A DNA stretch of 26,963 nucleotides from assembly GCA_024364805.1 (NCBI GenBank), contig CM044496.1:128854022-128880984 (forward strand), in the 5' to 3' direction. The position numbers were made by a program, and so were the translations under genes. This DNA is from Euprymna scolopes. Taxonomy: Eukaryota > Mollusca > Cephalopoda > Sepiida > Sepiolidae. Each line of letters starts with the position of its first letter. Position 1 is the first letter of the stretch. Under the pieces are notes generated by a model. It worked only from the letters and a program-made list of their open reading frames with translations. It was not told the origin of the DNA and ran no database searches. Below are positions 17,036 to 26,650 of this stretch, piece by piece.

Positions 17036-17393
17036 TTAAGAAAGAAAGAAAAGCCGAGTCAGATTATTTTTGTCCAGTTTTATTTTTATGAATTACTAAA
17101 GTAAATTGTAACACCATGTAACGTTACAGAACGGGATATAATTAATTTCATTAATTCCACGATAAATAAAAAAATCAATATATTTCTTTTAAAATATAAA
17201 TACATTAAAAATCTAATTTATAAAACTCACTATGTCTGTCTGTCTGTTTCCATATTTTCAAACTTTATCTCTTCCGAAACTAAAAGTTGCAGAGCGGCGC
17301 TAGGGACCTCAAATGATTATTTTATATGCCTTTAGCTGGTTTAAATAGTTTTAAGGGGTCAAAAAGAGGTCAAAATTGAAAAAAATCGTTAGA
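17036..17393. other. AT-rich sequence; possible decayed repeat start
   Basis: Around 17212-17250 is TCTAATTTATAAAACTCACT followed by (GTCT)n, which looks like a distant Helitron 5' terminus; no matching end was found. The rest is featureless. Confidence 0.4.
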
Positions 17394-17860
17394 CATTTTG
17401 TACATTCATCTCAGTTTATGCGCCGCGCTGCTGTACAACTCATGCTCTCTACCAATCCAAGTTATGAAAACAGGACCATTGGCAGCACCTTCAAGATGCA
17501 TTGTTGGATTGACACGAATAACAAGGACGTGCCCAGAGTGATGAAAACAACACTTCTGGCCATGTTTTATGGTCTTTGGTGTGGTTTCAAGTGACGCTCA
17601 CATCATGCCACCTCACATCTTCAAAGTCGGCTTGAAAGTCAACACCAGAGTGTACCTGGATGTGCTGTTGAGTGTGGTGATCCCCTAGTGCAATCAGGTG
17701 GCCGCTGGCAGAATCTGGGTGTGGCAGCAGGACTCGGCGCCGACCCACAAGTCAAAAGAGATCCAGGCTTGGCTTCAGAAGTAGTGCTACGACTTTGTAC
17801 CCTTCTCTCACTGACCCCCCCCCCGACCTGAACCCACTGGAACATCACCATGGTCGTTAC
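17394..17860 (+). mobile_element. Tc1/mariner-superfamily transposase remnant
   Basis: Pieces in shifting frames read DVPRVMKTTLLAMFYGL, MPPHIFKVGLKVNTRVYLDV, VWQQDSAPTHKSKEIQAWLQ and PDLNPLEHH. They are the second half of a mariner-type DDE transposase. The second catalytic Asp is at 17731-17733 in the QQDSAP box and the third at 17825-17827 in DLNPLE. Stops and frameshifts break it. Base composition is clearly richer in GC than the neighbourhood. It differs from the fragments at 14.6-14.85 kb, so a second mariner lineage is present. Confidence 0.8.
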
Positions 17861-18004
17861 ATGGACTATATTTAGTTTATGTGAATCAGGTAAAAAGGGG
17901 GTGAAAGCCGTTTATGAAAATTTATCTGATTTTTGTGAAACTTTATGAATAAATACTCCCAAAATTTCAGTTTTTTTAGAAGAGTGGATATTTAGAAGAG
18001 GTTT

Positions 18005-18062
18005 TACGAAACATAATATGGGCACAACCTATCATTTGAAAATTCAGATATTTCAGATTTTC
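18005..18062. repeat. Inverted partner of the repeat at 5262-5340
   Basis: CATAATATGGGCACAACCTA then TTGAAAATTCAGATATTTCA is the reverse complement of sequence at 5262-5310. The surrounding 17880-18300 is AT-rich and otherwise unidentified. Confidence 0.5.
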
Positions 18063-18325
18063 ATTAAATTTAATCGATAGTCATTAGACACCATTTGAGA
18101 AAAGTTCTCTAAATGTCAATTTCTTCTTAAGACCCCTTATGTTTAAGACTTAAATTTTAGACATTTTCTAAAATCGAAATCATCTAATGGAATTTTGATA
18201 TACATCAGAATAAGAAGTATAGATATAAAGTTTAGTAGTGTTATATTTTGATTTGATTTTTCGTAAGGAGACATAAAAGTGGTGCAAAACTATTCTGTTC
18301 GAGGATTTTTTTAATTTGAAGGGTC

Positions 18326-18715
18326 ACCAATTATCAAGGCCCGGAAACTACTCAAGGATAATGGTTAAATGTTAGGTAGACAGTGAAACAAGATTAGTCA
18401 CAGTAGAATTTGGTAGAGTTAGATTTTCTAAATGGACAACTCACTAAGAATCTATTCCCATTAGACTCAAACACAAACATGTTATAGTCAGCCTGGAAGC
18501 AGACAAGCACTACTGCGTTCCAGAGACAGACAGTTCTAAGAAAGAAACTCTGCTCATGGAATTTTCGTTTAGTTTTGGGTACAGATAGAGAGTGAGGAAA
18601 GTTGTTCGTGCTTGTTTCAGCTAGGTGAGTATTTGTTTGTGAGCGTTTCACATGGGGGGACCAAAGATTGGAGCTCAGTCGAACACTTTGCTCAATAAAA
18701 ATACTTCTGACCCAT
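18326..18715 (-). mobile_element. Jockey-like LINE 3' end
   Basis: On the minus strand: VRLSSNLWSPHVKRSQTNTH, NNFPHSLSVPKTKRKFHEQS, FFLRTVCLWNAVVLVCFQAD and YNMFVFESNGNRFL, homologous to the plus-strand copy at 16618. The 3' UTR ends at ACCAATTATCAAGGCCCGGA on plus. It is truncated at the 5' side, with a frameshift near the CSTELxSL region. Confidence 0.8.
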
Positions 18716-18751
18716 GTTGCTAGCAAAATCATTCATTGTTGAGTTTCTGAG

Positions 18752-18985
18752 ATGCAGGGAGATTTTCTATTCTGAGAACTTATTTCTTTGCATCACTTTC
18801 CTTTGGAATTCCTTTCCTGCTCTTTGTTACTGTACAAACAGAAATTTAAAAGTAATGTGAACAAATAGAAATTTAAAAGTAATGTGAACAAACGTCTTGC
18901 TGCACAACTCCTCTCAGACCCACTCTCCCCCAATCTTATTCTTACTACAATAATTCTTTATGCTTCATTGCTAATATATCTTGTT
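18752..18985 (+). mobile_element. Decayed LINE 3' end with internal duplication
   Basis: Fragments LFLCITFLWNSFPALC and TNVLLHNSSQTHS correspond to 'PRTxRLWNSxP' and 'VNxxLAAQ' of the family also at 26160-26555. A 26-bp unit (AGAAATTTAAAAGTAATGTG plus AACAAA) is duplicated in tandem at about 18840-18891. It lies tail to head beside the minus-strand copy. Confidence 0.55.
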
Positions 18986-19220
18986 TGGGAAGATGAACAA
19001 CAATTTTTAAAAAATACTAATTAGGTCAGTAAATGCAACTAGCTAAAGATATTACTGACTAGTTCCCCCCCCCATATCATACAAATAGGCTTGTGCCAAT
19101 TTTTGTATATATATTTTTTATATATGTTTTTCATATATGTAAGTGAATATTAAAGATATTTCACTTTGGAATAAAATGGTTAAAATATTAAGGAGCATTT
19201 CTTCAATCATTATTACTTAC

Positions 19221-19317
19221 CTTGGTAAGATGCTGACCAAGTCTTTGGGATTTTTCTGCAATAACATATGGAAAATTCTGGGCAGTAACCAAGAAAGAAC
19301 TGCTCGGCTGTTGTTCA
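19221..19317 (-). CDS. Exon 2 (of those seen) of EF-hand repeat protein
   Basis: 97 bp: one base completing Arg (CG|T), then 32 codons (residues 58-89). The acceptor is TATTTTGTAG|TGAAC and the donor AAG|GTAAGTAA. The frame is set by both neighbours: EQQPSSSFLVTAQNFPYVIA then EKSQRLGQHLTK. It is a linker that ends in the entering helix of the next EF-hand (LGQHLTK|DFLTY across the exon 2/3 join). Another open frame exists, and one frame starts with TGA. Only this frame agrees with both flanking exons. It is easily missed by itself because it has no strong motif. Confidence 0.75.
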
Positions 19318-19887
19318 CTACAAAATAAAAATAGAAATGATCAAGTAGAAATAATTTCTGTTCATGAAATTTGGAGTTGTCTGCCCTTGTTGGGAGATGA
19401 ACAGTTTTAGAAATGAGAAAATAAAAAGAAGTTTTTTGTTAATTCAATAATGTTTCTTTCTTTTATCTGATATCCGTGTTCCGGTAAACATGAAGATTAG
19501 AGTACGGTTAATATTTTTCGAAAAAGCAAGACTCAAAAGCTCAAAAACTAGATTTCTTTTGCAATATTATGACATGCTGAATATGTTAGAGCTCAAATTA
19601 ATTGAGGATTATAGGGAGAAACATTTTTTAAAACTTTTATTGGCTGTCGATATGATCAATATAAAAAGTGGAATGGCAACGAGGTGTAATGGAAATAAGT
19701 AAAGTTTTTTAATGAGTTATAAAAATAATGTATTTAGCAAATTAAAATATTTAGAAAAACATTTGTTTCACAACGTAATTCTTATAAATATTTTAATTTA
19801 AATTATTTTCATATAAGTTACAAAAACATATTTCTACATCTGACAATATTTCTGATCCCGATAAACCTCAATCCAATCAAGCATTCC

Positions 19888-19944
<57 letters not shown>

Positions 19945-20155
19945 CCTATCATGCTAGCATATACTTCCAATTTAAAATGTGTTCGCTTCAGATTTCATGC
20001 TTATTAAATTCATTTTAACTCCAATGCATTCAGCATGCCCTAAGTTTTTTTGGGTTTTTTTAAAACACAATTTTACATCGCCTTTTTTAAAAATCTTAAC
20101 CGTCATGTAATCTTAACATGAAAACATGTTGTTTGTTCAGTATTTATGAAGTAAA
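19318..20155. other. Intron sequence with (AT)n tract
   Basis: AT-rich. It holds an (AT)n microsatellite at about 19888-19943. A 70-codon frame at 19490-19702 shows no family likeness. Confidence 0.6.
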
Positions 20156-20805
20156 CTAGCAGGCTGCCCGGCATTGTCCGGTCGTAAATTACGCTTAAAT
20201 ATGATATTTTGATTAATGCAGATTTCGTATTTATTATTATATTATATTGGACCCAATATATAGTAATGCTTAAAAAAGTTTTTTTTTTTTTTTAATGATT
20301 CGTGCGCCACCACTGAGAATCAAAACCAAAACGTTTAACTTACTATTTATTCAAATTTTCGATCCAAACTGATTAAAAAGCTTGTCCTATGTCTGAATAC
20401 ACTTTATGTAAAATTTCAAATGATTAGTTGAGTAATTTGGTAGAGACCGCAAAGGTCAAATTCTTTTAAACTTTGACTCCAATTTTGACCCCATTAACAT
20501 TTATTTTTGGGGGGCTCAAATCACATTAAAAAGTTTGATCCATGTCCAAGTAACCTACATTTAAAATTTCAAGTGTTTAGACCCAAAATTGACGAAGGTG
20601 CTTAGAAGAGTTTTTAAAGGTCACATCGTTGAACTTTGATTCCTTGACAACCAAATTTCTGGCCGAAAACCAATTTAAAAGATTTTCCAAAATCTCGATA
20701 CGCCTTAAGTCAAATCTCAGATCTCTAGACCGAAAATTGACAGAGTTATTTATTAGGGAAATGTACACAGACACACGCACACACAGACATTTTCACTTTT
20801 ATAGA
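20156..20805 (-). mobile_element. Helitron, unit 1 of a three-unit minus-strand array
   Basis: On the minus strand it begins TCTATAAAAGTG (from 20805, after A) and ends GCAGCCTGCTAG before T (20155), with hairpin CCGGACAATGCCGG just inside. Its 3' third matches 2840-2953 and 7780-7885. It contains the family's repeated paragraph (AAATTTCAAGTGTTTAGACC...). There is no Rep/helicase frame. Confidence 0.75.
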
Positions 20806-20809
20806 TATA

Positions 20810-21743
20810 CTAGCAGTCAGCCCAGCTTTGTTCGGGCCCTATGTACTGTTCATAACTTTATGTGCATATGTATATATTAAAAAGTGTGAATATGTACGGT
20901 AATGCCTTTCTATATAATAGGCTTCCCTGACTACCATAGAGAAAAGTTGGTAAGAGACAGCAGACGTCAATTTTTAAAAAACTTTGACGTCACTTTTGAC
21001 CCCTTAACATTTATTGTTTTGGGTTCAAATTCAATAAATTCCTGTCCAAGTAACCTACATCTAAAATTTCAAGTGTTTAGACCCAAAACTGACGGAGGAG
21101 TTTGGTAGAGTATGCAAAAGTAAACTCTGTAAACTTTGACCTCTTGGAAGCCAAATTTTCGCCCAAAAACTGATTAAGAAGCTTTCAAAGGTTTAGACCC
21201 AAAATTGGTTTAATAGTTTGCGACAGACTGCAAAGGTAAAATCTTTTGAACTTTGACCGCTTGGAAGCCAAATTTTCAGCCAAAAAAAACGATTAAAAAG
21301 CTTGCCTTATGTTGGAATACACTTTATGTAAACTTTCAAATGTTTAGACCAACAATTGGCTGAGTAATTTGGTAGAGACCACAGAGATCAATTTTTTAAA
21401 ACTTTGACCCCATTTATGACCCCTTAAAATTTATTGTTTTGGGCTCAAATCAAATTATGCAGTTAGATCCATGTCCAAGTAACCTACATCTAAAATTTCA
21501 AGTGTTTAGACCCAAAATTGGCAGAGGAGTTTGGTAGAGTTTTGAAAGGTTAAATCGTTGAACTTTGACCCCTTAACAGCCAAATTTCTGGCCGAAAACT
21601 GATTACAAAGATTTTCCCATATCTCAATAGCCCTTATGTCAAATCTTGTGTCTGTAGACCGAAAATTGACAGATTTATGTGGTAGGAAAATGTACACTGG
21701 CAGACAGACGCAACACACACACAGACATTTTGATTTTTATAGA
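20810..21743 (-). mobile_element. Helitron, unit 2 of the array
   Basis: The minus-strand 5' end TCTATAAAAATC is at 21743; the 3' end ...GGCTGACTGCTAG is at 20810, with a GGGCCCGAACAAAGCTGGGC hairpin. The spacer to unit 1 is the four bases TATA (20806-20809). Inside, a paragraph of about 130-230 bp (TTTAGACCxAxAATTGxC...AACTTTGACC) is repeated several times, making the unit longer than its neighbours. Confidence 0.75.
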
Positions 21744-21747
21744 TATA

Positions 21748-22622
21748 CTAGCATTTCAGCTCGGCGTTGCCCGGGTGTTTGGATGTGTATGTTGAACAAA
21801 AAAAAAAAAAGTGGTAGTCGAAGGTTGGCTCGAACCCGTACCATGAAGGAGGAAAAGAACAGGAAAAAAACCCTGACATTTTTGCTGTTACGACTACCGC
21901 TAAACCGGAAATGACGTAGGTTTAAATTAAGCCTAGATAATCGAAAGGAGAGGATGACTTTTAAAAATATCGGCAAAAAAGCCCCCCCCCCCCGTAGAAA
22001 AGTGCCCAGTTGAAGGTGAAGATATTAATGTTTTTAACCAATTTTTCGATATTTGTCGTCTGAAAGGTCGAACTTCAAAACGATACTGATCTTGGTAAAA
22101 TCCGTCGCCTCTGTTGAAAGTTTTAGGCAGACATGCAAGCATATATACATACATTTATACATTGATAACTAAAAATTTTCGACTAAAACCGATTAGAAAG
22201 CTTGCCTTATCTCTGAATACCCTTCATATAAAATTTCAAATGTTTAGACCAGAAACTGAGTAATTTGGTAGAGACCGCAGAGGTCAATATTTTTTAAAAC
22301 TTTGACCCCTATTATGACCCCTTAACATTTATTGTTTTGGGCTCAAATTAACTTATTATTAGATCCATGTCTAAATAACCTACATCTAAAATTTCAAGTG
22401 TTTAGACCCAAAATTGACGGACGAGTTTGGTAGAGTTCTCAAAGGTCAAATCGTTGAACTTTGACCCCTTAACAGCCAAATTTCTGGCCGAAACCCGATC
22501 ACAAAGATTTTCCCAAATCTCAGTACCCTGTATATCAAATTTTCAGTCTGTAGACCGAAAATTGACAGAGTTATTGTGTAAGGAAATGTACACAGACACA
22601 CAGACACGTGCACTTTTATAGA
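21748..22622 (-). mobile_element. Helitron, unit 3 of the array
   Basis: The minus-strand 5' end TCTATAAAAGTGCACGTG is at 22622; the 3' end CCCGGGCAACGCCGAGCTGA, then AATGCTAG, is at 21748. The spacer to unit 2 is again TATA (21744-21747). It carries the same repeated paragraph as unit 2, a C-tract near 21982-21992, and a tRNA-like region (21826-21902). Non-autonomous. Confidence 0.75.
21826..21902 (-). promoter_or_regulatory. tRNA-like A and B boxes inside Helitron unit 3
   Basis: On the minus strand, the A-box-like TAGCGGTAGTCG (21902-21891) is followed about 55 bases later by the consensus B box GGTTCGAGCCA (21836-21826). No clover-leaf closes around them, so it is not a tRNA gene. It may be a captured pol III promoter or SINE head. 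Confidence 0.5.
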
Positions 22623-23697
22623 TATATAGATAGATCAATTTAAAAATTATAGAAATTAAAACGTAAGAATACAAATGTAAATAACAAGTCCAGGAAATGC
22701 TGGGCATACACCAAATGAGTTCAAGAATATAAATTTACCAAAATGCATTTTGATTAATGTTATTTATTTATGCGCTGCCCCACCCAATCCATGTCGAATA
22801 CATGTTTAAATCTCATTTCAAAAATTGAATTTTATCAGATAAATAAGAATAAAAAAACAAAAAGGTAATAGGGTGTTACAGGCTGAATGCAAGAGAAAAA
22901 AAAAGGTTCCTCACCAAATCCCCAGCAATGCCAAGTGTTACTACTAGTTATAAAAAATAAAAATGATAACTTTGTAATGCTCTAATTATCTCTCTTCCTG
23001 ACTAACTCTTTATAAAAGGAGATGATTTAGGAATAAATAATTTAATTGATTGGGAATTTAAGATGGCTACTAAATAAAATTAATTCTTGACATATAGCAT
23101 CTTTTCTGCTGGTGTACGTTTTTAAAAAAAGTTGTTTTATCAAAAAACCTAGCTTTCCTACTGTTGTGTTCGGAGAAATGAGACATGAGAATCATTAGAT
23201 ATTCTAATAATAAGCACACAAGTTTATTGTATTTTTAAATACAATTTATTCGTGACAGAAACAGATTAATTACAGACGATATTGAATGTCTGGCGATGTC
23301 CGCCATTTTGCTTTTCTCTGTCTGGAACTCTCTAGTCTTTGTTAAGATCTCTAAGGGACAATAACTCTTACTTTCTTTATTTAGAATTATTCCTGCTTTT
23401 ATCGCTATAACACCTACAAATTGATTCCATACTACAATAGTTATCTCCTTTCATACATGATCAGGATAGAATATTACAGTCTTTTAGATGTTAAAAATGT
23501 GGAATTCGGTTATGGATCTGATAGTCTCAAAGATAATTATAAACTACAATCTTTTAATGAGGAGACAATGATTATTCCTGCTGAATGACCAAGTAATAAT
23601 CTTCAGGATAAATGGTAAAGCTAATTGAGATAGAAATCAAAACGATAATTAAACGTTTTAATGAATATGCAAGAGATAGAGATCGTATCACTATCTT
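22623..23697. other. Intron sequence with one perfect hairpin
   Basis: AT-rich. 23226-23245 is a perfect 9-bp-stem hairpin (ATTGTATTT-TT-AAATACAAT). The sequence 23160-23410 is less AT-rich and may be an old repeat, but I could not identify it. Confidence 0.55.
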
Positions 23698-23904
23698 TAA
23701 TGGTTCTCAACTTTTTTGAATCATGGTTTTCTTCTCTTTTTAATATAATTTGATGAATCCTTATAGCTTATTTTATTTTTCAGTAATGAAAGGAATACTA
23801 AAGAACATATATCAACAGTTTATTTTGAAAAAAAAAAAAAATGAACTAATGGTAACGTTACATTTACTATGACGGTCCACATGGACCCCGGTTGAGAACC
23901 ATTG
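23698..23904. mobile_element. hAT-like MITE
   Basis: The termini AATGGTTCTCAAC and GTTGAGAACCATT are inverted repeats matching the CAGTGGTTCTCAACC-type ends of many hAT non-autonomous elements. The length is about 207 bp with an AT-rich core. The flanking 8-mers do not match convincingly, so the target duplication has decayed. Confidence 0.65.
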
Positions 23905-24494
23905 GTCTAAATGAATAAATATGAAAGTTTTTTACATTCATCATTCCTATATTATCATTAAAACGGATTGCTGTAATTTAAATCAATAATACAACAGAAT
24001 ATTTTGAAATACTCTCTATATAGTATGGATGAAAGATCCAAAGATAGTTAATTGCATAACTATTTTTGAAACAATTCATAATAAATTAATATTTAGTATT
24101 ATTCATTTGTAATTTAATTTTCCTGCTTTTTTTTCTACATACATGCAATAGCTTTGTTGATGTTAAGAGTAGTTAATTAAAGTAATTTAATAAAAAAATG
24201 GGGAATAGCTAAAAAGCTTTCTGAAATTAAACTAAAAAATTTTTTTACTAAGCTTAGAAATTAATAGCATTTGGGAGCCTCTAATTGTAGGAAAAACGAA
24301 TATGTACATCTTTAAAATTTCAGCGATGGAAGAGAGGTAATCCCTTGTCGATCTTTATTAGAGTTGCTTCCCTTTGTTCCACCCAAATTTTTCCCACATA
24401 CGAAACTACGGCCAAAAAAGAGAAAACAACTCCATGAATATGAAAATATAATGGAGCCAGTAACTTTTCTCCTTTCTTTTCCAAGACAACAACC
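23905..24494. other. No recognisable gene
   Basis: AT-rich intron sequence. The minus-strand frame at 24312-24515 looks like chance. Confidence 0.6.
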
Positions 24495-24621
24495 AACATG
24501 CCTGATGGCGGTCAAAGGTTACACCGACCAAAATATTGGATGAATAATACTCAAGATGAGAACAATAGTTCGATCAAAACATGTAATATAAACAATCAGC
24601 CCTCATCTAAAAAATAAAGAA
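24495..24621 (+). mobile_element. tRNA-SINE tail fragment
   Basis: GATGGCGGTCAAAGGTTACA, CCGACCAAAATATTGG, ACTCAAGATGAGAACAATAG and CAATCAGCCCTCATCTAAAA match the 3' part of the SINE family at 6607 and 10468. The head is missing. Confidence 0.65.
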
Positions 24622-24866
24622 CTGTAAACTAACATCAGTTGATAGGAAAGAAAGGTACTGATGAGGCATAAGAGAAAAGAGAAAAGGAAGAGAGGAGGTG
24701 ACTGATTGGCTGGCTTGTTCTTCCTCTCTCTCTCCCTCATCTTGTTAACGATGCCACGTTTTCTTTTTTATGGTTTTTGAAATTCAGTTAGAGGTAAACG
24801 AGTTAATTTCATGGAGAAAATCATTTTGTGCCAAAGTGCAGCCCACATCTGATGTGGAAAAGACAT
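24622..24866. other. Purine/pyrimidine-biased intron sequence
   Basis: Purine-rich (24655-24700), then pyrimidine-rich (24715-24745). No gene. Confidence 0.5.
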
Positions 24867-24910
24867 AGAAGAAGAAAAAGAAGAAGAAGAAGAAGAAGAA
24901 GAAGAAGAAG
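24867..24910. repeat. (GAA)n microsatellite next to a splice donor
   Basis: GAA triplets with two interruptions. On the transcribed strand it becomes a (TTC)n tract starting 12 bases inside the intron after exon 1's donor. Confidence 0.95.
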
Positions 24911-24921
24911 GTTATACAAAC

Positions 24922-25092
24922 CGAGAAGACGCATTCTTCTTTTCCATTTTTGTACTGCCATTGGTTGGCACAGATTTGGCAGGGAATGCAATTGCAACTA
25001 CATGTAACTTATCGGCACCAACCATTTTCTCAAAAAACTGCCGATAATCAATGAAACCATCTTTCCTGAATGTTGTGTATCTTTTCAACAAA
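24922..25092 (-). CDS. Exon 1 (of those seen) of EF-hand repeat protein
   Basis: 171 bp: one base finishing a codon from an upstream exon outside the window, 56 codons (residues 1-56), then CG of a split Arg. The acceptor is TTTTTTCCCCTAG|T and the donor CTCG|GTTTGT, the least canonical of the six. LLKRYTTFRKDGFIDYRQFF then EKM is the loop and exiting helix of an EF-hand with G6 and I8 but without acidic residues at 1, 3 and 12. The hydrophobic stretch VVAIAFP and a linker rich in Lys, Ser and Asn (STKMEKKNASS) follow. The entering helix must lie in the previous exon. Minisatellite sequence abuts its acceptor. Confidence 0.8.
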
Positions 25093-25096
25093 CTAG

Positions 25097-25321
25097 GGGA
25101 AAAAAGGGAAATAATCAACAATTTGAAAAAAAAAAAAGCGAGATAATCAAACATTAAAAAAGAAAGGATAATAATCAACAGTTTGAAAAAAGGAAAAGGA
25201 GATAGTTAACAATTTGAAAAAAAAAATGAAAGGGAGATAATCAAACAATTTGAAAAAGAAAAGGGGAGATAATCAGCGATTTAAAAAAGAAAGGGAGATA
25301 ATCAACAAATCAACAATTTGC
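25097..25321. repeat. AT-rich minisatellite, about six to seven units
   Basis: Units of about 30-40 bp follow the plan GGGAGATAATCAACAATTTG then AAAAAAGAAA. They start directly beside the exon 1 acceptor, so on the transcribed strand the pyrimidine-rich part of the first unit (TTTCCCTTTTTTCCCC) forms the polypyrimidine tract. Confidence 0.85.
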
Positions 25322-25737
25322 TGTAAACATTGCTGACAAATTAGTTATTAGTGTATATATATGTTATATATAGAGTCAGTCATATGTTTCTCGTATGTTT
25401 ATCACTAATAGTTTTTTAATATGAGATCGATACTTCATTTTGTTTCACTCTTCATTTATGAAAAACATTAATTTTCTGTTTCTTTAAGCATCTCAATATT
25501 TTGAGCATCATTGGTCAGAATTACTGCCTGTTTTATCTTTAAGGATAGAATTAAATAGTGCTAGCATTACATTTTTTGTACTATTCCTTACATCTAACAA
25601 CCCTTTCCCTATGTGTTTAGCCTATATTTCTCCTTTTGCTTGTAACCCCTAAAGTAATTTGTATTTTTCCTTTCTAGCTTTATTTCCATGCTCATTCATT
25701 TATTTATTTATTTATTTATTTTGATTCTGCAATTGTA
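25322..25737. other. No recognisable gene
   Basis: AT-rich, ending in a (TTTA)n tract at about 25697-25720. No feature recognised. Confidence 0.6.
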
Positions 25738-26650
25738 TTAACTCTTTTGAACCTTGTCTAGGAGCGAGAGACTAGCAGCAGATGCACCAACCCAAATGTG
25801 ACAACAATACTCCATACATGGGCGAATGGTGGCCTTATAGAAGTACAGGATACTTTCAGGTGTCAGTAGTTTTCTAGCATGGTAGAGAGAGCCCACATTT
25901 TTCGCAGCGGCCCTGGCAATGTTTTCAATACAATTGTTCCAACTCATGTTTCTTGTGAACGTTAGGCCAAGCAGTTTGAAAGATGTACTCTCAGACAAGA
26001 AGTCACTGGCCATTGCTATTGGTGGCAGAGAAGGTTTCTTGTAATTATTGAAGGAAACCAGTTTAGTCTTGGCAGCATTGAATGTGACCATCCATTTATG
26101 TCCCATTCCACTACAGATTGGAGGTCATCTTCTAATGTTTTTGCTATTTCTTTAGTTATGTGTTCATTTGTTTTCCTGTCATGCCTGTTATAGAATGTGG
26201 TGTCAATCTGATAGGCCCTGAACTGGCATCTAAGCTTCAGCCTCTGTCCCATCGACGAAACGTTGCATTCCTCTGCCTGTTCTACAAGTATTTTAACGGT
26301 GAATGCTCTGATGAACTGCAGACACTTGTGCCCCCACGACGTAGACACCCTCGACAAACCCGACAGGCAGCTAAATCTCACCCCCACACAGTAGAGGTCC
26401 CTAGATGTAAAAGATCTTTCTACTCCAGTAGTTTCTTCCCCAGAACCGCTAGACTCTGGAATTCCATTCCAGGTCCCTGCTTCCCTAACTGTACTGATAT
26501 GCAGAAGTTCAAGTGTAACGTGAACCGACATCTTGCTGCCCAAATCCCAACATAGTGCCCCAGCAGTTGCTGCCCCTGATAGTAGCCCCCTACATCAAAG
26601 TGGCAATGTGCCTTGTTTGGGGTGAAAATATAATAATAATAAAAAAAAAA
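25738..26650 (+). mobile_element. Jockey-like LINE with 5' inversion (twin priming)
   Basis: The 3' part (about 26175-26558) is plus: GPELASKLQPLSHRRNVAFL, LFYKYFNGECSDELQTLVPP, SSFFPRTARLWNSIPGPCFP and FKCNVNRHLAAQIPT-stop, then a UTR and an A-rich tail (26628-26650). The preceding part of the ORF is inverted: the minus strand 26165-25738 reads ITKEIAKTLEDDLQSVVEW, (frameshift) HKWMVTFNAAKTKLVSFN, LLGLTFTRNMSWN, IRPCMEYCCHIW and LLDKVQK. The last residues of the inverted part and the first of the upright part are adjacent in the parent element. AACTCTT at 25740 and 26649 may be the target duplication. Confidence 0.85.

Larger units (their letters stand above)
2985..25092 (-). other. Host gene span: EF-hand repeat protein, six internal exons seen
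   Basis: Six minus-strand exons join into 280 codons without a stop: 25092-24922, 19317-19221, 12123-12005, 8552-8376, 7144-7057, 3173-2985. Introns are 5604, 7097, 3452, 1231 and 3883 bp. Every border is GT..AG and all five phases match, with split codons CG|T (Arg), CG|A (Arg) and AT|A (Ile). The product has paired, mostly non-canonical EF-hands, as in EFCAB6-type proteins. That name is a suggestion from architecture, not a proven orthology. Both ends of the gene lie outside the window. Exons of length divisible by three could still be hidden in the two phase-0 introns, but the protein reads smoothly across both joins. Confidence 0.85.

Noticed and set aside
23160-23410. A possible element end around the hairpin at 23226
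   Set aside because: The hairpin is perfect but there is no terminus pair, duplication or coding sequence to define an element.
26016-26543. 175-codon minus-strand frame
   Set aside because: It is the antisense of the upright LINE part plus the inverted part; only its last residues (DDLQSVVEW) are real LINE sense.
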